NCBI GenBank assembly: GCA_910592005.1 | Contig: CAJVPP010000917.1 | Location: 1 to 24,678, forward strand | Reading direction: 5' to 3' | Length of the DNA stretch: 24,678 nucleotides | DNA from: Funneliformis mosseae | Lineage: Eukaryota > Glomeromycota > Glomeromycetes > Glomerales > Glomeraceae | Part shown: piece by piece, positions 9,749-19,096 of the stretch | How the letters are laid out: the number at the start of each line of letters is the position of its first letter | Position numbering within the stretch: the stretch's first letter is position 1 | Made by a program: the position numbers and the translations under genes | Notes under the pieces: generated by a model | Databases searched by the model: none | What the model saw: the letters and a program-made list of their open reading frames with translations, nothing else | Told to the model about the DNA's origin: nothing

Positions 9749-11560
9749 TCATTCGATAATTAGATGATCGATGATCCGTCGATCACTTGGTATAACAGTT
9801 GTCGAAGAAACAATTCGATTTGATGATAATTCTGGATTAATATCAACTTCGGTTTTACGAAGAGTTTTTTGACGATACCAATACGCGCAACTTACTAATA
9901 AAAACAGACCCAATACACTTCCAACAATTGAACCAGTGATAATTCCTTTCTTAATTCCTACGTTATTATTAGGATTAGATTTATTATCTGATCCATTCGA
10001 TGGAGATGAACTTCCAACTGTTGATTTACCTCGTATTGGCTGCATAAAACTTAATAAATTGTTCTTATCATCATCAAAAGTAACATCAGATATAGAAATT
10101 CCTCCGACTGAATTATTCTTGGCAAATTCTAACTTCAAACTTAATGAAACAAAATCTTCATAAGATACATACAAATAATTATTAGGAATAATATCAGGAT
10201 TAAAAGCGCTATATAACCATGGTGTCTTAGATTCATCAACCTGGCCAAAATTACGCGTCCATTTAAGTTGAATATTATTATTAATAATATTACAATATCC
10301 GGATTTTGGATCTAGAGTAGAATTTGAAAGATGTTTCCATGACCATGAATATAGTTTCATTTGATTAGAATCATCACCGCAAGGATCTTTGATTAATTTG
10401 GTTTGTGCCTCTAAACCTAGACTTTTAACATCAAAAACAACATTTTTAGGAAACGCAACAGTTTGAGATTGTTCAATTGTTTTGGCATTATCAAATATCA
10501 TTTGAATAGTGTTCCCAAAATCTACGCCCATAATTATTTTTTTACTATCAATTCCAGCCTTACTCCAATTTTCATATGCCAATCTGAATATATTCAGTGG
10601 AGAATTTGGATATGATCTATAGTTATCGTCTGGCCCATTTAAATTTTGATAAAAACTATTGTGATAAGTTTCTATGTTAAGAAAATCAATTTCATTTTTT
10701 AAATTTCCAATTATATCTCTACCAACTGTTAACATAAGTATTTTTGAACCTTCCATTTTAATCAATTCCCCTCGAAGTCTTGTTAAAAAATTAATGAATT
10801 TGCCATCATTTTCTTTATCCCATATAGGATCAGGTCTACATAAACTTCCTCTCATTCCAGGATATTCAATGTCTATACCGTCTAAACCATGATTTTTTAT
10901 AGTTAAAATTGTTTCGGTAATAATTTTTTGATAATCGCCATCAATTTGCTGTCCTTGCTGCCCTTGTTGCTCGAGCTGCCCTTGAGGCCATTTACCAACG
11001 TCATAATCTCTTATTGAAAGAAGAATCTATATTATAATAATAATTATTAAAATGTTATCATACTAATAATTGAATACTAAATAATTTTAATATAATTATA
11101 ATGCTTACTTTAGTAGATGAATTAGCTTTATCTCTAACCAAATCATCTATGAGTTTTAATTTGCTCACATCTTTTGGACGGAAAATATCATTCCAATCTC
11201 CTCCTCTGTCTTGTGGGTATGCTAAGTTTCAAATTCGTAGTTATTTTAAGTAATCCATTCTAATTTGTGCGAAACATACACAAAATGTAGAAGAAAAAGT
11301 TTTCTCATATTCTTACCAATAACATTTATAAAATCATAATAGCTCCATGGAATGTTTGGTCTTTTTGGTTGACTTGTGTCAAACAGTTGAACATATCCTA
11401 TCGTTATCTGCTTATTCTCTACCGGAACTGGCTCTAAAGGTACTATACAATTGCTAGCTATAGTATCTTGTGCTAACGTTATTAACGCTACTGATAATAG
11501 ACCATAAAAGATAAAACCCGCAAACTTGTTGAAAGGCAAGATTGAATATATTTTTAACAT
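9749..11560 (-). CDS. Membrane-anchored GH18-like protein B, 544 aa, 3 exons
   Basis: Exons on the minus strand are 11560-11317, 11221-11109 and 11026-9749; introns are 95 and 82 nt, at the same positions and phases as in paralog A, and exon 1 is again 244 nt. The protein has a signal peptide (1-30), a GH18 domain with TIGYVQLF, YDFINVIAYP, ILLSIRDYD and LDGIDIEYPG, then an Asn/Ser-rich stalk, a transmembrane helix near the C-terminus and a tail ending RRIIDHLIIE. Like A it has DGIDIE instead of DxxDxDxE (E173), and lacks SxGG. A Gln-rich insertion (LEQQGQQGQQ) follows ILLSIRDYDVGKWPQGQ; it looks like a local repeat expansion. The last ~69 residues differ from A at only four positions, whereas the ectodomain is much more diverged. 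Likely a surface glycan-binding or modified glycosidase protein; the role is inferred. Confidence 0.88.
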
Positions 11561-12080
11561 ATTTATTTAACTGTATTTTTAATGCTTTTTTTTTTATCCT
11601 TTTAAGTAAAATTCAAAAATTAATCATGAAACGTTAAACAAAGAAGCTTGCCTGTATGTTTGGTACATAAAACGATCTAACCTTATTAATTATGAATTTA
11701 ACAGGAGGTTGGAATTTGATTCAATTTTTGAAAGATGTGTTACAGGACATGTCGGTATATGCCCGAAAAATTAAATTACTGTATGACATTAATATACGCA
11801 ATTTGTAATAAAATTGTTGCCGTAGATAAATCTTGCAGAAATATAAATTCTATGCATTTACTTTCGTTACAACAGCATCATTTCTTTATAATTTTTATAT
11901 GGTCACTTTGGTTTATATTAATTCAATTATAATTCACGGTTGCACACTAGGACTAATACTCTAATTTTGTGTAATTCCAAGGGATAGGCTTTTTTTTATA
12001 ATAGACTTTATTCTAGGCGAATGTATAATGCAAAGGTTTGTGTAAAAAAATGAAGAATTTTTATTAATGAAAGAAAACAA
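11561..12080 (-). promoter_or_regulatory. Upstream region of GH18 gene B
   Basis: Matches the region upstream of gene A over most of its length, including the leader, the A/T tract and the GGACATGTCGG block at 11745-11755. Conservation through duplication makes it the probable promoter region. The precise elements are inferred only from similarity between the two copies. Confidence 0.55.
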
Positions 12081-12093
12081 AACAGGGGCCTGT

Positions 12094-12223
12094 CTAAAGC
12101 GGAGTTGTTTTGGCCGGCGTTACGGTATTAAGAAATTAAATTTGCCAAGTTCCCGAAAATGTGGAGGGATGTGATAAAGGTGACAAATGATTTACATTGA
12201 TCACGTGATTAATTCCGCTTTAG
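12094..12223. mobile_element. 130 bp foldback insertion, MITE-like
   Basis: It is bounded by a perfect 10 bp inverted repeat, CTAAAGCGGA (12094-12103) and TCCGCTTTAG (12214-12223). Copy A of the duplication lacks this block and continues with the shared word GCATCTA, so it is an insertion in copy B (or a loss in A). It is richer in GC than its surroundings and contains TTGATCACGTGATTAAT. No convincing target-site duplication was found. Confidence 0.55.
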
Positions 12224-12451
12224 GCATCTAGTTATTTATTTATAGAAAAAAAAGGTGGCATACAGTATAACAATAATCAGACAAAAGCTGATATTAGATT
12301 CAAACGTACAGATTTAATACAATGTTTTAATTAAATAATACAATCATCTCCATCTTCGCAAAAGTTAAGGAAAACCCATTTTCTTATTATTTATTAAAAA
12401 AAGAATTTAAAATATCCACCCGAAGAAATGTTAAATTTGTCGTAGCCCAAA

Positions 12452-12853
12452 CGTGATTATGTATTTCGGACTTCCAAATTTGAAATTTTCTATTTGTATC
12501 AACCATGAAAATATTAGGACTCCATTCTTACCATTTTCGTAATGTTAATGTTTATTTGAATTCGCTTATTAAGAATGCTGGTGTTTGGGCATAAAATCTG
12601 CTTGTATCATGTGACTTTATAATTTATTAAATTTTCACCCGTATCAACCCTCTCAAAAATTATTAGAATCAGCTTAAGGTCATATATCTAAAGTAATTTG
12701 GGATTTGGTATCGTATCTGTTATTCTACAAACGTGCTAGTTTGGGACATGGTCTGTCATGACCAAGTTTGATTTGGATACGATCAAATTTCGGACATGGG
12801 TATCCCAAATCGAAAACTTCCGATTTTGGAAGTCCGAAATTCCGATAATCACG
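12452..12853. mobile_element. ~400 bp MITE-like element with ~30 bp terminal inverted repeats
   Basis: The left end CGTGATTATGTATTTCGGAC and following CTTCCAAATTTG pair with the right end (12822-12853), whose reverse complement reads CGTGATTATCGGAATTTCGG then ACTTCCAAAATCG. The interior has no open frame and contains a hairpin TGGTC-TGTCAT-GACCA (about 12750-12765). Size, foldback ends and lack of coding sequence fit a non-autonomous DNA element. A target-site duplication is not evident. It starts exactly where duplication copy B stops. Confidence 0.7.
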
Positions 12854-13219
12854 AGAATTTTCTAAGTATTTCTAATATAAATTTAATGAATTTTATTTAT
12901 AATTAAATTACAATTTAAATATCTCCAAGATCATGGTTAGAATCGCATAACTCCAGCGATAGTAACACCCCAACCATTTAGTATAAAAAATTATGATGTA
13001 ACATTATTATTGATAAGTTATATAATTACAAAATACAGAATATGATATTATTTTGTCGCATATTTAAACGATACTTGTAGAAGAAGGCTAGGTATCTTCA
13101 AAATTTTTTAATCTACCGAAAAAAAAAGAAGAGTATTTCAAATTAAAATGTTACGATGGAATTTAATCCAAACATCTTTATGAAAAAAAATTTCTCCTTT
13201 CAAATGATCCTTCCATTAA

Positions 13220-14119
13220 TTAATTCTTTAATTCAATGAATAAATAATATTTGGCATCTTCTTTATCCTTTTCACATTCCAAAGTATCAGCAGCTTTAAT
13301 ATCACCAGAAAATAAATACTTCACAATTTTACCAATTAAATAATGTTGAATAAAATAAATATTACATTGATTTAATAGCGCATGTTTCTTTTTAAATTTC
13401 TTACAATATTTCAGGAAAAGATTTAAATTTATAGAAGGAGGCACCGTTGGATCTAATTGCACACCGTTAAAAAAATCTTCATATAATTGACAAGTTTTTT
13501 GTTTATTTAAACAGACCGTATATAAATTTGGATTTTTCTCACAAGCATGATGATAATCATATTGATGCTTCAGATCTTGTAATGAAGATACTGCTACAAC
13601 AAAATCCAAATATTTCTCCATCAAAGCGCATCTTGTATCGCTTGAAAGTTTTTTGAACGGTAAATCCCCTTTGTATTGTAATAAATTATCCAAAATTAAT
13701 TTAGATGATTCTTTATAGACGCATTTAAACCCATACCTGTCAGCCAACACCAATGAAATGAGTGGGTTTTCTTGAAAATTCGCTTTCAAAAAATTATCAG
13801 CCGCTTCAATCACCATATTGAATTCGTATTTATCAGCTAATTGACAAAATTCCGTAACGTTTTTCCATGTAATAGGTGTAAAGGTGTGTGGGTATAAATA
13901 TGCTAATAAATTTTCAAATGTTGTTGATGATGTATCAGTTAAAGTTAAACTCGGTAATTCTTCCTCTGAGGATGATGTAGCGCATGTGAACATATCACGA
14001 AATACTTTTGATGCTATAGATAAAATATTTTTATGTATTCGAAATGTCACATCTTGCACCGTTATTAGGATATCACCATCTTCATAATAATGTACTGTAT
14101 TTTGATTTTTTTGCTTCAT
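13220..14119 (-). CDS. BTB/POZ-domain protein, 299 aa (paralog 1)
   Basis: A single intact frame. Residues about 10-115 form a BTB/POZ domain: EDGDILITVQDVTFRIHKNI, the alpha-helix SKVFRDMF, then FENLLAYLYP and EFCQLADKYEF. A BACK-like helical segment follows (about 116-175, AADNFLKANF, RCALMEKYL), then a helical, Lys-rich C-terminal region without a TLD or Kelch domain that I can see. BTB domains mediate dimer formation and often act as adaptors for cullin-3 ubiquitin ligases; the partner here is unknown. It is about 80% identical to the protein at 21896-22795. The two genes have the same length, strand and single-exon form, so they are a dispersed duplicate pair on each side of the kinase gene. 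Confidence 0.9.
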   Translation of the reverse strand: MKQKNQNTVHYYEDGDILITVQDVTFRIHKNILSIASKVFRDMFTCATSSSEEELPSLTLTDTSSTTFENLLAYLYPHTFTPITWKNVTEFCQLADKYEFNMVIEAADNFLKANFQENPLISLVLADRYGFKCVYKESSKLILDNLLQYKGDLPFKKLSSDTRCALMEKYLDFVVAVSSLQDLKHQYDYHHACEKNPNLYTVCLNKQKTCQLYEDFFNGVQLDPTVPPSINLNLFLKYCKKFKKKHALLNQCNIYFIQHYLIGKIVKYLFSGDIKAADTLECEKDKEDAKYYLFIELKN

Positions 14120-15152
14120 TTTTGTAATAGAAAATGGAGAGGAAAAAAATAATTTTTTTTTTCCTAAACGACGGAAACTTATAGCATACGATCTGCATTG
14201 AAATTATTAATTTAGCGGCGCAGTATCTCTAGATTGGGTAAATACACAATATTTTTGCTTCATTTTGTACGAATAAAAGGGAGGGGCGGATTGTCTCTAA
14301 CGTAATAAACTTTTTTAATTTGGGCGTGTTAAATTTAATCTAACGCATGCTTGCCTATAAATCATTTCTACGCTTTTTGGATAGGTATGAAATGTTAATT
14401 TGATCACGTGATTAATCACATAGTCATGGTAGATCTCGGATCCCAAGACCAATGACATGTGAAATAATTTTTTTGCGCTAGCCGTTAATGTCAAATTTTC
14501 CCGATTCCAAAATTGTGTCATTTTTTTTTATCCCGTTTTAGGTTTTATGAGGTTTATTAGTTCATAGAATGGTGATTTCATTGATTAGAAAATTAACTTT
14601 GAATAATAAAATAATTTGATGTGACTAGGAGAGTTTTTTATATATCTCGTCAGATATAAATTGCACAATATATATTTAATTTCATCATCTTTCCTCAATC
14701 AAACGTCCAAATTTCTATTACACCATCTGTAGAATAGTGAATTCAAATTATTATAGTAGATTTTCATACAACTAAATTTCTAATATATTATTGTAGACCT
14801 TCTAAGTCGACTCAACCTGCCGCTCTCGTATAAAAATTAGCTGCCATATTAAATCTTAATATTTAACAAAGATTTAATTTGATTGTAAATTATCTATTTT
14901 ATCACTATGTAAACTTGAACATACATAAACAATACCTGTGATTTATTTAATGCATTACCAACAAAAAATATTTCGTTGTATTAAAAATGTTATGATTTTC
15001 CATTTGAAAATTGGATATTCGAATATTCTTTTGCAAAATAAATGTTTTTGATATTCGAATATCAAAAATAATGTTTTTATTATCGATTTCATAAAAATGA
15101 TATAATTAATTACTTGAACGGGATCCCTTCAAATGATATGGGAGGTTTGCTA
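14120..15152. other. Upstream region of BTB gene 1
   Basis: No supported gene. A 68-codon minus-strand frame at 14315-14521 is judged to be chance. Notable words are TTGATCACGTGATTAAT (about 14400-14416), also present in the insertion at 12094-12223, and a perfect 24 nt palindrome TTTTTGATATTCGAATATCAAAAA at 15045-15068, with a second GATATTCGAATAT at 15014-15026. Part of this region must be the promoter of BTB gene 1, but I cannot place a core element. Confidence 0.45.
15142..15152 (+). repeat. Target-site duplication, left copy
   Basis: GAGGTTTGCTA here is repeated exactly at 15469-15479, on the other side of the element at 15153-15468. An 11 bp (or 9-10 bp plus chance) direct repeat is the usual mark of Mutator-like transposition. 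Confidence 0.75.
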
Positions 15153-15468
15153 ACAGCCCTAGCGTCGCCTAGAAAAAATGGTAGCCGTATTTTATTTGCC
15201 GGGTCACATATACTTATTAGGGGTGACATATAATTGTGAAAATTAGCATTTTTCCCTCAATAATTTCTAAGTCCCCAGAATACTTAGTAAATTGAAGAAC
15301 GGCTGGGATGTGACGCGATGTGACAAATTTGCTAACCCCTTAAACTAATACTAATTCTACCCTAATCCTAATCCTAATCCAAACCCTAACTTTAATACTA
15401 ACCCTAATAATAAATACCCGGCAAATAAAATCCGGCTACCATTTTTTCTAGGCGACGCTAGGTAAGTT
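15153..15468. mobile_element. 316 bp MULE-type MITE with ~47 bp terminal inverted repeats
   Basis: The left arm (15158-15204, starting CCTAGCGTCGCCTAGAAAAA) and the right arm (15416-15462) are reverse complements with about one mismatch in 47. Exact direct repeats GAGGTTTGCTA flank it (15142-15152 and 15469-15479). Long inverted ends with a 9-11 bp target duplication are characteristic of Mutator-like elements. There is no coding sequence, so it is non-autonomous. The near-perfect arms and exact flanking repeat suggest a fairly recent insertion. The interior contains an array of telomere-like CCTAA words. Confidence 0.88.
15338..15412. repeat. Telomere-like CCCTAA array inside the MITE
   Basis: Imperfect CTAATC/CCCTAA units (for example CCTAATCCTAATCCTAATCC and AACCCTAAC) fill about 75 bp of the interior of the MULE-type element. 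It resembles an interstitial telomeric sequence but with many variant units. Confidence 0.6.
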
Positions 15469-15479
15469 GAGGTTTGCTA
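15469..15479 (+). repeat. Target-site duplication, right copy
   Basis: Second exact copy of GAGGTTTGCTA, flanking the MULE-type MITE on the right. Confidence 0.75.
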
Positions 15480-15562
15480 TTAAAATCACGTTACGGATCA
15501 TATGATTTACTATGTTCGTAACTCGATTTCATCCCAACATGTTGAAAATGATCGTTACATGA

Positions 15563-15973
15563 TTAGGGATGGACCGGTCCTTGCGATCGGTCCGGACCGG
15601 TTTAGAACAAACTAAAAAAACTGATGCATGTGATGCAAAATTGAACATCGGATTTTGATTGGCTGATTTTAAGTACACCAGATATATACATTTTTGATAA
15701 TCAATTTATTCCAATATTGAAATAATTGTATAAATTTAATAAAGCAATTGTTTATACGTTTAACAAAGCGATTACTGCGCCTTCTTAATCTCGTTATCCA
15801 TTTTGTACGTTATCATTCAGTAAATCAGTAAAAGTTAATAATATAAGTTAAAAAACGACACAAGAACCGAACTTATGAATCGGTCCAGAATGAAAAATAG
15901 AATAAATTAGGACCAGGACCGACTCAAGACCGGTCCCGGACTTTTGGGACCGGACCGTTCCAACCAACCCTAA
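15563..15973. mobile_element. ~411 bp MITE with GGACCGGTCC-rich palindromic ends
   Basis: The ends are TTAGGGATGG on the left and CCAACCCTAA on the right, an inverted pair with one mismatch in 10. Inside each end lies a group of GC-rich palindromes: GGACCGGTCC (15571-15580) and CGGTCCGGACCG (15588-15599) on the left, and ACCGGTCCCGGA plus GGGACCGGACCG (about 15929-15957) on the right. The middle is AT-rich without an open frame. A truncated relative lies at 8617-8775. The TAGGG...CCCTA ends recall hAT-type elements, but I found no 8 bp target duplication, so the superfamily is open. Confidence 0.75.
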
Positions 15974-16124
15974 GTAAGCGAAATGTATAAATTATTTATA
16001 TTCAATTTGGCTCTTTTTTTTTTTAAAAAAAAAGAAAATTATATACGTACGAAACATTTGATTTTATTGGTACTGGCAAAATTAATTCACTTTATATTAC
16101 TTCATTTTTACTAAAATCTAACCA

Positions 16125-17586
16125 CTATAGAGACCTCTCTAAATACACACTCCTTGGGACTGGGCTTGAGTGTGTATTCAAGGAGGGAGTGCATTTTGAG
16201 GACTATAGGATTTTTTTTTTTTATAAGAAAATATATTGAAACACAGCTAAATAGATCAACCGCAGAGTATTAATTACTTTATTTACACACATTAACAAAT
16301 ATACTAAAATTATCCTAATCTTTGAAGTACAAAATGTGCACGTATTCTCCAAACATTTATTGCTGCACTTGAGCTTATGATTGATTGCTTAGTCTAGATT
16401 TTCACTAATTTCTTCATCAGATCTCTTTTTGAACGTTTCTACAGTTCTGTAATAATTTTACCATCCTCATAGACATTTGGCTTCTATTTTGTGACTTGAG
16501 AAATTACAAATAAGGAACAACCTCTATGCTTTCTAAATCAAATTCCCAAAGCCATTCTTGAAAAGGATTAGCATCCAAGCCTTGGTATTACTCCGAAAAG
16601 TCATTTGTAGATTGGAGATATTAACATTCTTACATCACCATAGCCTTGCATATATTTCAGTTATTAGAGACTTCAACTTATGAGATCCATTGAAATTCAT
16701 CACACACAAAAAGAAACTCTTTGTCTTTCTTAGATTTTGCAAGGCATTGTGAGACTAGTGAATGGTCTATTTCTAATCAATAAAAAAGAGCAGTTTCGTC
16801 CAAATCATATATTCGTTCAAATGGATAGTAGGCGCACATATTTTATAATAATGGAAGGGTTTTCGTCGACTGAACCCGCCTCTCTATGAAGTTTCTCTCG
16901 AATTCCATTACATTTCTTAAACTTATGAAACCAGCCTGAAGAATTCTGCATTACACCTTTAGGAACTTCTAATCCACTGGTAAGTTTCTTGGCTTTCCCA
17001 ATAAGTTTTGCATCACTTAAGACTATTCGATATCGATAAATTAACATAAAAGCAAGTTCAAATTTGGAAATAATGACAGATCTATTTCTTTTTTTGGGAT
17101 TGGCAATTTTAGTGATAAGCCTGGTTTTCAAAATTTAGATTCATGAACTCTAACATTCCATTTCTGTTCAATATAATTTATGTATTTAATGAGACATCAT
17201 ATTATCATAAGCATGAAGGCAGGCAAAGCACGCGTTTTTGAGTATTAATTAGATTGTTCTTTGTTTGGGAGGTATTACTATTGAATTTATTTTTTATAAA
17301 AATGGTTAACTTATTCATTCTTCTTTCCTGATGAGACAAACTTCTTTTATGTATTAAAAAAAAAATAAAATACTAATTATTATTATTTTGGTCAATCCGT
17401 TCATTAACTTATTATGAAGTCACGTGACGGTACAATATTTACATATAACGAGACAAATAAAAATATTGTACATGAAGAATATAGAGAGTGCATATATTTC
17501 CCAAGTTCTAAACCTGGAGCCCGGGTTCAAAAGTGCATATAAGGAGGGTTTAAAAGAGGATGCATTTAGAGAGATCTCTCTGTATA
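16125..17586. mobile_element. Decayed pogo/Tigger-like DNA transposon
   Basis: The left end (16126, TATAGAGACCTCTCTAAATA) and the reverse complement of the right end (TATACAGAGAGATCTCTCTA then AATGC, 17586 inward) match as imperfect terminal inverted repeats of about 28 bp; AAGGAGGG occurs next to both. The left end is itself a foldback of 84 bp (16125-16208), with an inner perfect 11 bp pair AATACACACTC/GAGTGTGTATT. The broken transposase gene on the minus strand fills the interior. TA at the borders fits a pogo-type target site. Confidence 0.75.
16310..17131 (-). pseudogene. Broken CENP-B/Tc5-type HTH and DDE transposase
   Basis: The 5' part (17131-16817) reads as a helix-turn-helix region: LSDAKLIGKAKKLTSG... 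and then GWFHKFKKCNGI and LHREAGSVDE, as in CENP-B/Tc5-type DNA-binding domains of pogo/Tigger transposases. After a frameshift near 16820 another frame gives YDLDETALFY, the block with the first catalytic Asp, then an in-frame stop and further pieces (HKLKSLI, NISNLQMTF.SNTKAWM, NFSSHKIEA) in shifting frames. The C-terminus RIRAHFVLQRLG ends at a stop at 16310-16312. The first frame has no ATG: a TAA lies just upstream of the TTG at 17131. At least one frameshift and several stops make it non-functional, and the Asp expected before NFSSHK is missing. Confidence 0.85.
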
Positions 17587-18981
17587 AAGCTGAAGAAATT
17601 CAATTATAAAGGTCCTACATTTATTGTACTTAATAATTCTCTCGAGGAAAATGATTGGTAATTAAAAATCTATAGTTCATCCAAATATCACAAATGCCAA
17701 TTCGTAAAAAAGTGTTGTATCAGAAAGTCACGTCAACTATCGAATTGGAATATTACTCTGAAAAACGGCATTGTTACCTCAAGCTCGACGTGTCAGACTA
17801 TTAAGGTTCTAGAAGTTGATACAATTATTAACCCTCATTCGTATTATTCGTATTTGAAGTTAAAGATGCCTTAATAAAATCAAAGGCCTGTCGGAACCTA
17901 ATTTAATGTGTCACTTAAAATGTCGAGACCTTTTTTATAGAAGCTGATTTTACTTTGGAATTTATCCAGAGTCCAAAGTCGACCCTCTCAAAAGAAATCA
18001 CGAGCATTCAAAAAAAATAAGTAAATGGCATTACATACTTGACTGACGAACTATTAAAGGCTTTGAGATGAACAATTTCATAACCATTGATTATTAATCA
18101 AATTTTAATAAAATATTTGTTTCTTAGAAAGCTCTTTTGTTCTATTAGATTAATTCATATTTAAAATAAAATTTTCAGTTATTAAAATCTTCGGGCTTCA
18201 ATGCATATTGATAGATTATATTAAAAAGTATATCATTTAAAATTGTCAGTTAAAACTCATACAAATCACTTCATTTGAGAAATTTTTTTTTAAAGTCAGG
18301 CGATCTCCATTAGAGAATTTTTTTTTATATAATAAATACTTTGAAAGACTAAAAAAATTTAATGTTTAATTATAACTGAACATTTAAAGAAATAGTTGTT
18401 GTAACTAATTATAACGAATATAACAAAGCATTAAATAATCCGAATAATCCTGACAGTCGAATTTTAACTTTCCAATAGAATCTAAATTTTGATTGAAAAT
18501 CACGTGGTTCGTCATTTTTGGCGGTCAATCATACTTTCAATCGAAATTGAACACATCGAAGAGATAAGTTATATTCACTATAATTGCTTTTGGGAAAACA
18601 AATAGCAGTTAAACTAAATATTAATAATTTCATGGCAAATGACTAAATTAAATGTAGATAAGGAAAACCACATTTTAAAACCAAATTTAATAAATTATGA
18701 TCTTTGAAAGCAACCCTACGATAAATTACAGGATTTTAATAGAATATTTATGAAATGCCAAAAGAAATCTATTCTTAAAATAATATACAAAATAATTTGA
18801 TATAAAAAAAAATGAAAAAAAAAAAAATTATTACTTACACTTTACAATCATAAAATTATATTTTAACAAATATTCATTTTTTATTTTAATGTTTAGAAAC
18901 CTTTATGCAATATTATAAAGGTTAAACATTATATAAAAGACATAACGTATAGAAAATAATTGATATATTTCTATACAAAGA
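17587..18981. other. Gene-free stretch 3' of the kinase gene
   Basis: AT-rich with stops in all frames. It contains CACGTG at 18501-18506 inside a small foldback whose arms are ATTTTGATTGAAA and TTTCAATCGAAAT (about 18486-18547). I see no gene. Confidence 0.5.
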
Positions 18982-19096
18982 TTACTTTTCTTCAACTATG
19001 GAATTTTTAGGTTCACCGTCTTTAATTAAATCATCGACGTTTGCTAATTGAATATGACCTTTTTGATTTAAAAGGATAGAGGAAAATTTTAAGATT
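18982..19096 (-). other. Possible orphan terminal exon
   Basis: On the minus strand, after a plausible acceptor (TTTTATAG), a 38-codon frame reads ILKFSSILLNQKGHIQLANV and DDLIKDGEPKNSIVEEK before TAA. Its composition looks like real protein rather than translated AT-rich noise. It would need a preceding exon ending in phase 2, but the kinase exons upstream offer no donor in that phase. It is therefore either an alternative 3' exon that I cannot link, or the tail of a decayed gene. Confidence 0.3.

Larger units (their letters stand above)
9705..12451. repeat. Segmental tandem duplication, copy B
   Basis: Counterpart of 5931-8616 in the same orientation. It holds the second GH18 gene and its upstream region. 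It ends at GAAGAAATGTTAAATTTGTCGTAGCC, directly before a different MITE-like element (12452-12853). It also carries a 130 bp foldback insertion (12094-12223) that copy A does not have. Confidence 0.85.

Noticed and set aside
11735..11932. 65-codon plus-strand frame upstream of GH18 gene B
   Set aside because: The corresponding region upstream of gene A is broken by indels in this frame, so the frame is not conserved.
13884..14087. Plus-strand frame antisense to BTB gene 1, with a similar one at 22533-22760
   Set aside because: Both are antisense shadows of the conserved BTB coding sequence; their similarity reflects the sense-strand genes.
14315..14521. 68-codon minus-strand frame upstream of BTB gene 1
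   Set aside because: No recognisable domain, short, and located in promoter-distance DNA; not enough to call a gene.
16817..17131. Reading the transposase HTH part as an intact small gene
   Set aside because: There is no ATG, a stop lies just upstream, and the rest of the transposase continues in another frame downstream.
17424..17609. 61-codon plus-strand frame
   Set aside because: It covers the right terminal repeat of the pogo-like element; no protein-like conservation.
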